Source of the DNA: an uncultured Eubacteriales bacterium
GTDB lineage: Bacteria > Bacillota > Clostridia > Monoglobales > Monoglobaceae
Reading direction: 5' to 3'
Assembly (NCBI GenBank): GCA_900550775.1
Contig: URTH01000068.1
Location: 1 to 8,558 of the forward strand
Length of the DNA: 8,558 bases
Shown piece by piece: positions 7,183 through 8,558 of the stretch. The notes under the pieces were generated by a model, which worked only from the letters and a program-made list of their open reading frames with translations, made no database searches and was not told where the DNA came from. Made by a program: the position numbers and the translations under genes. Within the stretch, counting starts at the first letter, position 1; each line of letters begins with the position of its first letter.

Positions 7183-7714
7183 ATAATGCAGTGCCCTTTT
7201 TCGGAATGAAAAAGCGGCTCATATCCGTTTGTTCGAGTTCTAACAATTTGATCTTTCGCTCGATTCCGCCCGCATATCCGGTCAAACTTCCATTTGCGCC
7301 GACAACCCTGTGACAGGGCACAATGATCGAAATGGAATTGTGCCCCACAGCGCCGCCGACCGCTTGGGCAGACATCGTTTTCAGCCCTTTTTGTGCGGCA
7401 ATTTTATGCGCAATTTCACCGTAGGTCATCGTTTTTCCGTATGGAATTGTCAAAAGTATCTCCCATACCGTTTGCCGAAAACGGGAAGTGTCAAAGAACA
7501 ATTTTGGTGTAAAATCCGGCTGCTTGCCCGAAAAATAGATGTCAAGCCACTTTGCGGTTTCATCGAAAATCGGCAGATTTGCCTGCCTGTGTTGACGCGG
7601 CAGCGTATCTCCGAAATATTTTTGCCCGTCAAACCACAGGCCTGTCAGAGCCTCGCCGTTGCTTGCAAGCGTTATCACGCCGAGCGGTGAATGATATGAA
7701 TAGGTACTGGTCAT
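7181..7714 (-). CDS. Methylated-DNA--[protein]-cysteine S-methyltransferase (MGMT/Ogt family)
   Basis: Suicide repair protein that moves an alkyl group from O6-alkylguanine (and O4-alkylthymine) in DNA onto its own cysteine. The 177 residues hold an N-terminal ribonuclease-like domain (1-75) and the C-terminal DNA-binding/catalytic domain (75-177), with acceptor site PCHRVVG (133-139, Cys134) and the distal loop GSLTGYAGG (142-150). At the arginine-finger position the protein reads AQAVG (116-120, Gln117) where the human and E. coli proteins have ARAVG, and the usual Asn-Pro before the active-site strand is Asn-Ser (126-127). The start ATG 7714 overlaps the upstream glycosylase stop (ATGA), with GAAAGGTGG (7735-7727) twelve bases ahead, so the two are coupled. 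A longer in-frame start exists at 7813 but lies inside the glycosylase gene. No Ada-type regulatory domain is fused. Confidence 0.93.
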   Translation of the reverse strand: MTSTYSYHSPLGVITLASNGEALTGLWFDGQKYFGDTLPRQHRQANLPIFDETAKWLDIYFSGKQPDFTPKLFFDTSRFRQTVWEILLTIPYGKTMTYGEIAHKIAAQKGLKTMSAQAVGGAVGHNSISIIVPCHRVVGANGSLTGYAGGIERKIKLLELEQTDMSRFFIPKKGTAL

Positions 7715-8376
7715 TTTGAATATTTTCCACCTTTCTTTTTGGGTGCATAATCTTTCATTCCTTCGATTGCGCCACCGGCAACCGCCCATAAATAAAGACT
7801 TGCGACACTGCAATACGGGCTGAAACGTCTGCGGTATTTTTCAAACAATTTTCGGTCAATGTTTCGGTGGTGATATACCATGCGAAGTCCCCGTTGTATC
7901 GCCAGATCATCAAAACTGAAAATGTTTTGGCGCTGCATACAAAACAGCAGAATCATTTCGGCAGTCCATACGCCGATGCCCTTCAGCGAACGCAGTGCGG
8001 CAATTGCTTCTTCATCGGATTTATGCCAAATGCCTTCCAAATCAAATGTGCCGTTTTTGATTTTGACGGCAAAGTCGGTGATGTATTCCGCCTTGCGAAA
8101 TGTCATGCCAAAGGATTGCAGTTTTTCCACACCGGCGGCAATGATGCTGTCGGCATTTAATACACTCAGGTTCTCGCTGATTCTTTGCCATATTGTCGCC
8201 TGCGCTTTTGTTGAAATCTGCTGCCCTATGATGTGATGGACGACCGAGGAAAACAGATCGGTATCAACGCCGCGGTCGATGTGCCCGATTTTGTCAATGA
8301 CCTCGCCAAGTGTTTGATCTTTGCTTTTTAAATAAAGAAGTGCCTGATCATCATACTTAAAGTACATTTTTCCCAT
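7711..8376 (-). CDS. DNA-3-methyladenine glycosylase, AlkA-type (HhH-GPD superfamily)
   Basis: Base-excision enzyme that cuts alkylated purines such as 3-methyladenine from DNA. The 221 residues form one HhH-GPD domain: the helix-hairpin-helix LKGIGVWTA (131-139) and the catalytic aspartate in FSFDDLAIQRG (probably Asp157, the second of the pair). It lacks the extra N-terminal domain of the 282-residue E. coli AlkA, and the Fe-S cysteines of endonuclease III are absent. The C-terminus is lysine-rich. Start: ATG 8376 has AGGGCGGTGAG just upstream. An in-frame ATG at 8403 would add 9 residues, but it has no ribosome binding site and sits only about two bases after the predicted transcription start, so I prefer 8376; ATG 8367 is also possible. 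The stop overlaps the methyltransferase start by 4 bases. G+C content looks lower than in the + strand genes. Confidence 0.9.
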   Translation of the reverse strand: MGKMYFKYDDQALLYLKSKDQTLGEVIDKIGHIDRGVDTDLFSSVVHHIIGQQISTKAQATIWQRISENLSVLNADSIIAAGVEKLQSFGMTFRKAEYITDFAVKIKNGTFDLEGIWHKSDEEAIAALRSLKGIGVWTAEMILLFCMQRQNIFSFDDLAIQRGLRMVYHHRNIDRKLFEKYRRRFSPYCSVASLYLWAVAGGAIEGMKDYAPKKKGGKYSK

Positions 8377-8387
8377 CTCACCGCCCT
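8377..8387 (-). promoter_or_regulatory. Ribosome binding site deciding the glycosylase start
   Basis: Read on the - strand, AGGGCGGTGAG runs straight into ATG 8376 and matches the extended anti-Shine-Dalgarno complement GGAGGTGA with one change. Nothing comparable precedes the upstream ATG at 8403. Confidence 0.6.
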
Positions 8388-8403
8388 GAATTTTTGCGTT
8401 CAT

Positions 8404-8418
8404 TTATTATCATTATAT
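8404..8418. promoter_or_regulatory. Candidate PerR/Fur-type operator over the -10 element
   Basis: TTATTATCATTATAT matches the PerR-box consensus TTATAATnATTATAA at 12 of 14 defined positions and the Fur box at 10 of 14. It covers the whole -10 element of the repair-operon promoter, where bound repressor would block RNA polymerase. The region is very A+T rich and part of the match comes from the -10 itself, so this is a candidate only. Confidence 0.35.
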
Positions 8419-8439
8419 CATAAAAATCATACAAATCAA
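8412..8439 (-). promoter_or_regulatory. Sigma-A-type promoter of the glycosylase-methyltransferase operon
   Basis: On the - strand a perfect -10 TATAAT (8417-8412) is preceded by an extended -10 TGA (8420-8418), and a partial -35 TTGATT (8439-8434) lies 16 bases upstream. Transcription should begin near 8405, leaving a leader of about 30 bases before ATG 8376. It is the only strong promoter I could find in the window. Confidence 0.75.
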
Positions 8440-8487
8440 AGCGTAATATCACCAATAAGATAAATATATTTGGCCGGGCGCATGGGG

Positions 8488-8550
8488 AAAATCGGTCGTG
8501 TTCGGGTCTCTTATGCCTAGCCGAAAGAGAGTAATCCGAACTCCGATTTT
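8488..8550. repeat. Long imperfect inverted repeat, unidentified
   Basis: Three nested stems can form: AAAATCGG (8488-8495) with CCGATTTT (8543-8550), GTTCGG (8500-8505) with CCGAAC (8536-8541), and TCTCTT (8507-8512) with AAGAGA (8525-8530). The loop is 12 bases and the bulges are small and uneven. This gives about 20 base pairs within 63 bases, beside an A+T-rich spacer. It may be a structured RNA, a terminator of a gene to the right, or a small repeat element. I match it to no known family, and the window ends 8 bases later. Confidence 0.55.
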
Positions 8551-8558
8551 GGGAGGCG

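Noticed and set aside
8482..8520. 12-codon + strand leader-peptide-like frame from ATG 8482
   Set aside because: It has no ribosome binding site and no downstream gene is visible; it lies inside the inverted repeat and is probably chance.
8514..8558. Start of a + strand gene at ATG 8514, running off the edge
   Set aside because: Only 15 codons are visible, there is no Shine-Dalgarno sequence, and it falls in the loop and 3' arm of the inverted repeat, so it cannot be supported.
8404..8558. - strand frame open from the window edge through the promoter to near 8378
   Set aside because: It would pass through the -10 and -35 elements and the inverted repeat, and its translation resembles nothing I know; with no start visible it is most likely a chance open frame.

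Overview
The window looks like chromosomal DNA of a Gram-positive anaerobe of the class Clostridia (Lachnospiraceae or a related family). Three things point there: a DUF4364 gene beside a DegV gene, a short Mrp/NBP35 ATPase with an N-terminal four-cysteine motif and no MIP18 domain, and AGGAGG-type ribosome binding sites. No rRNA, tRNA, CRISPR array or recognisable transposase is present.

Layout, + strand (1-7155). The window opens inside a yifB/comM-type AAA ATPase gene. Next come four tightly packed genes: tRNA 2'-O-methyltransferase trmL, a DegV-family lipid-binding protein, a DUF4364 winged-helix protein, and an Mrp-type Fe-S carrier ATPase. They join by a 4-base overlap, a 14-base gap and an 8-base overlap, so translational coupling is likely. 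A 99-base gap holding an imperfect hairpin leads into trxA (thioredoxin), trxB (thioredoxin reductase) and feoB (ferrous iron transporter), separated by 19 and 3 bases. The reductase regenerates the thioredoxin, and feoB brings in Fe(II). With the Mrp protein upstream the stretch has an iron and thiol-redox flavour. No feoA lies next to feoB.

A strong hairpin at 7155-7182 fills the space between feoB and a convergent gene pair and probably terminates transcription from both sides.

Layout, - strand (7181-8440). A DNA-3-methyladenine glycosylase gene and an O6-alkylguanine-DNA methyltransferase gene overlap by 4 bases and form an alkylation-repair operon. They have a clear extended -10 promoter at 8412-8439. 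A sequence matching the PerR-box consensus at 12 of 14 positions lies over the -10 element. Sampled stretches of this pair are poorer in G+C than the + strand genes.

The last 100 bases contain a long imperfect inverted repeat that I could not identify.

Most of the window is ordinary core genome, and I do not see a new defence or mobile system. The points most worth a second look are the PerR-like box over the repair promoter, the unidentified inverted repeat at the right edge, the trxAB-feoB linkage, the trxA leader hairpin, and a methyltransferase with glutamine at the arginine-finger position.
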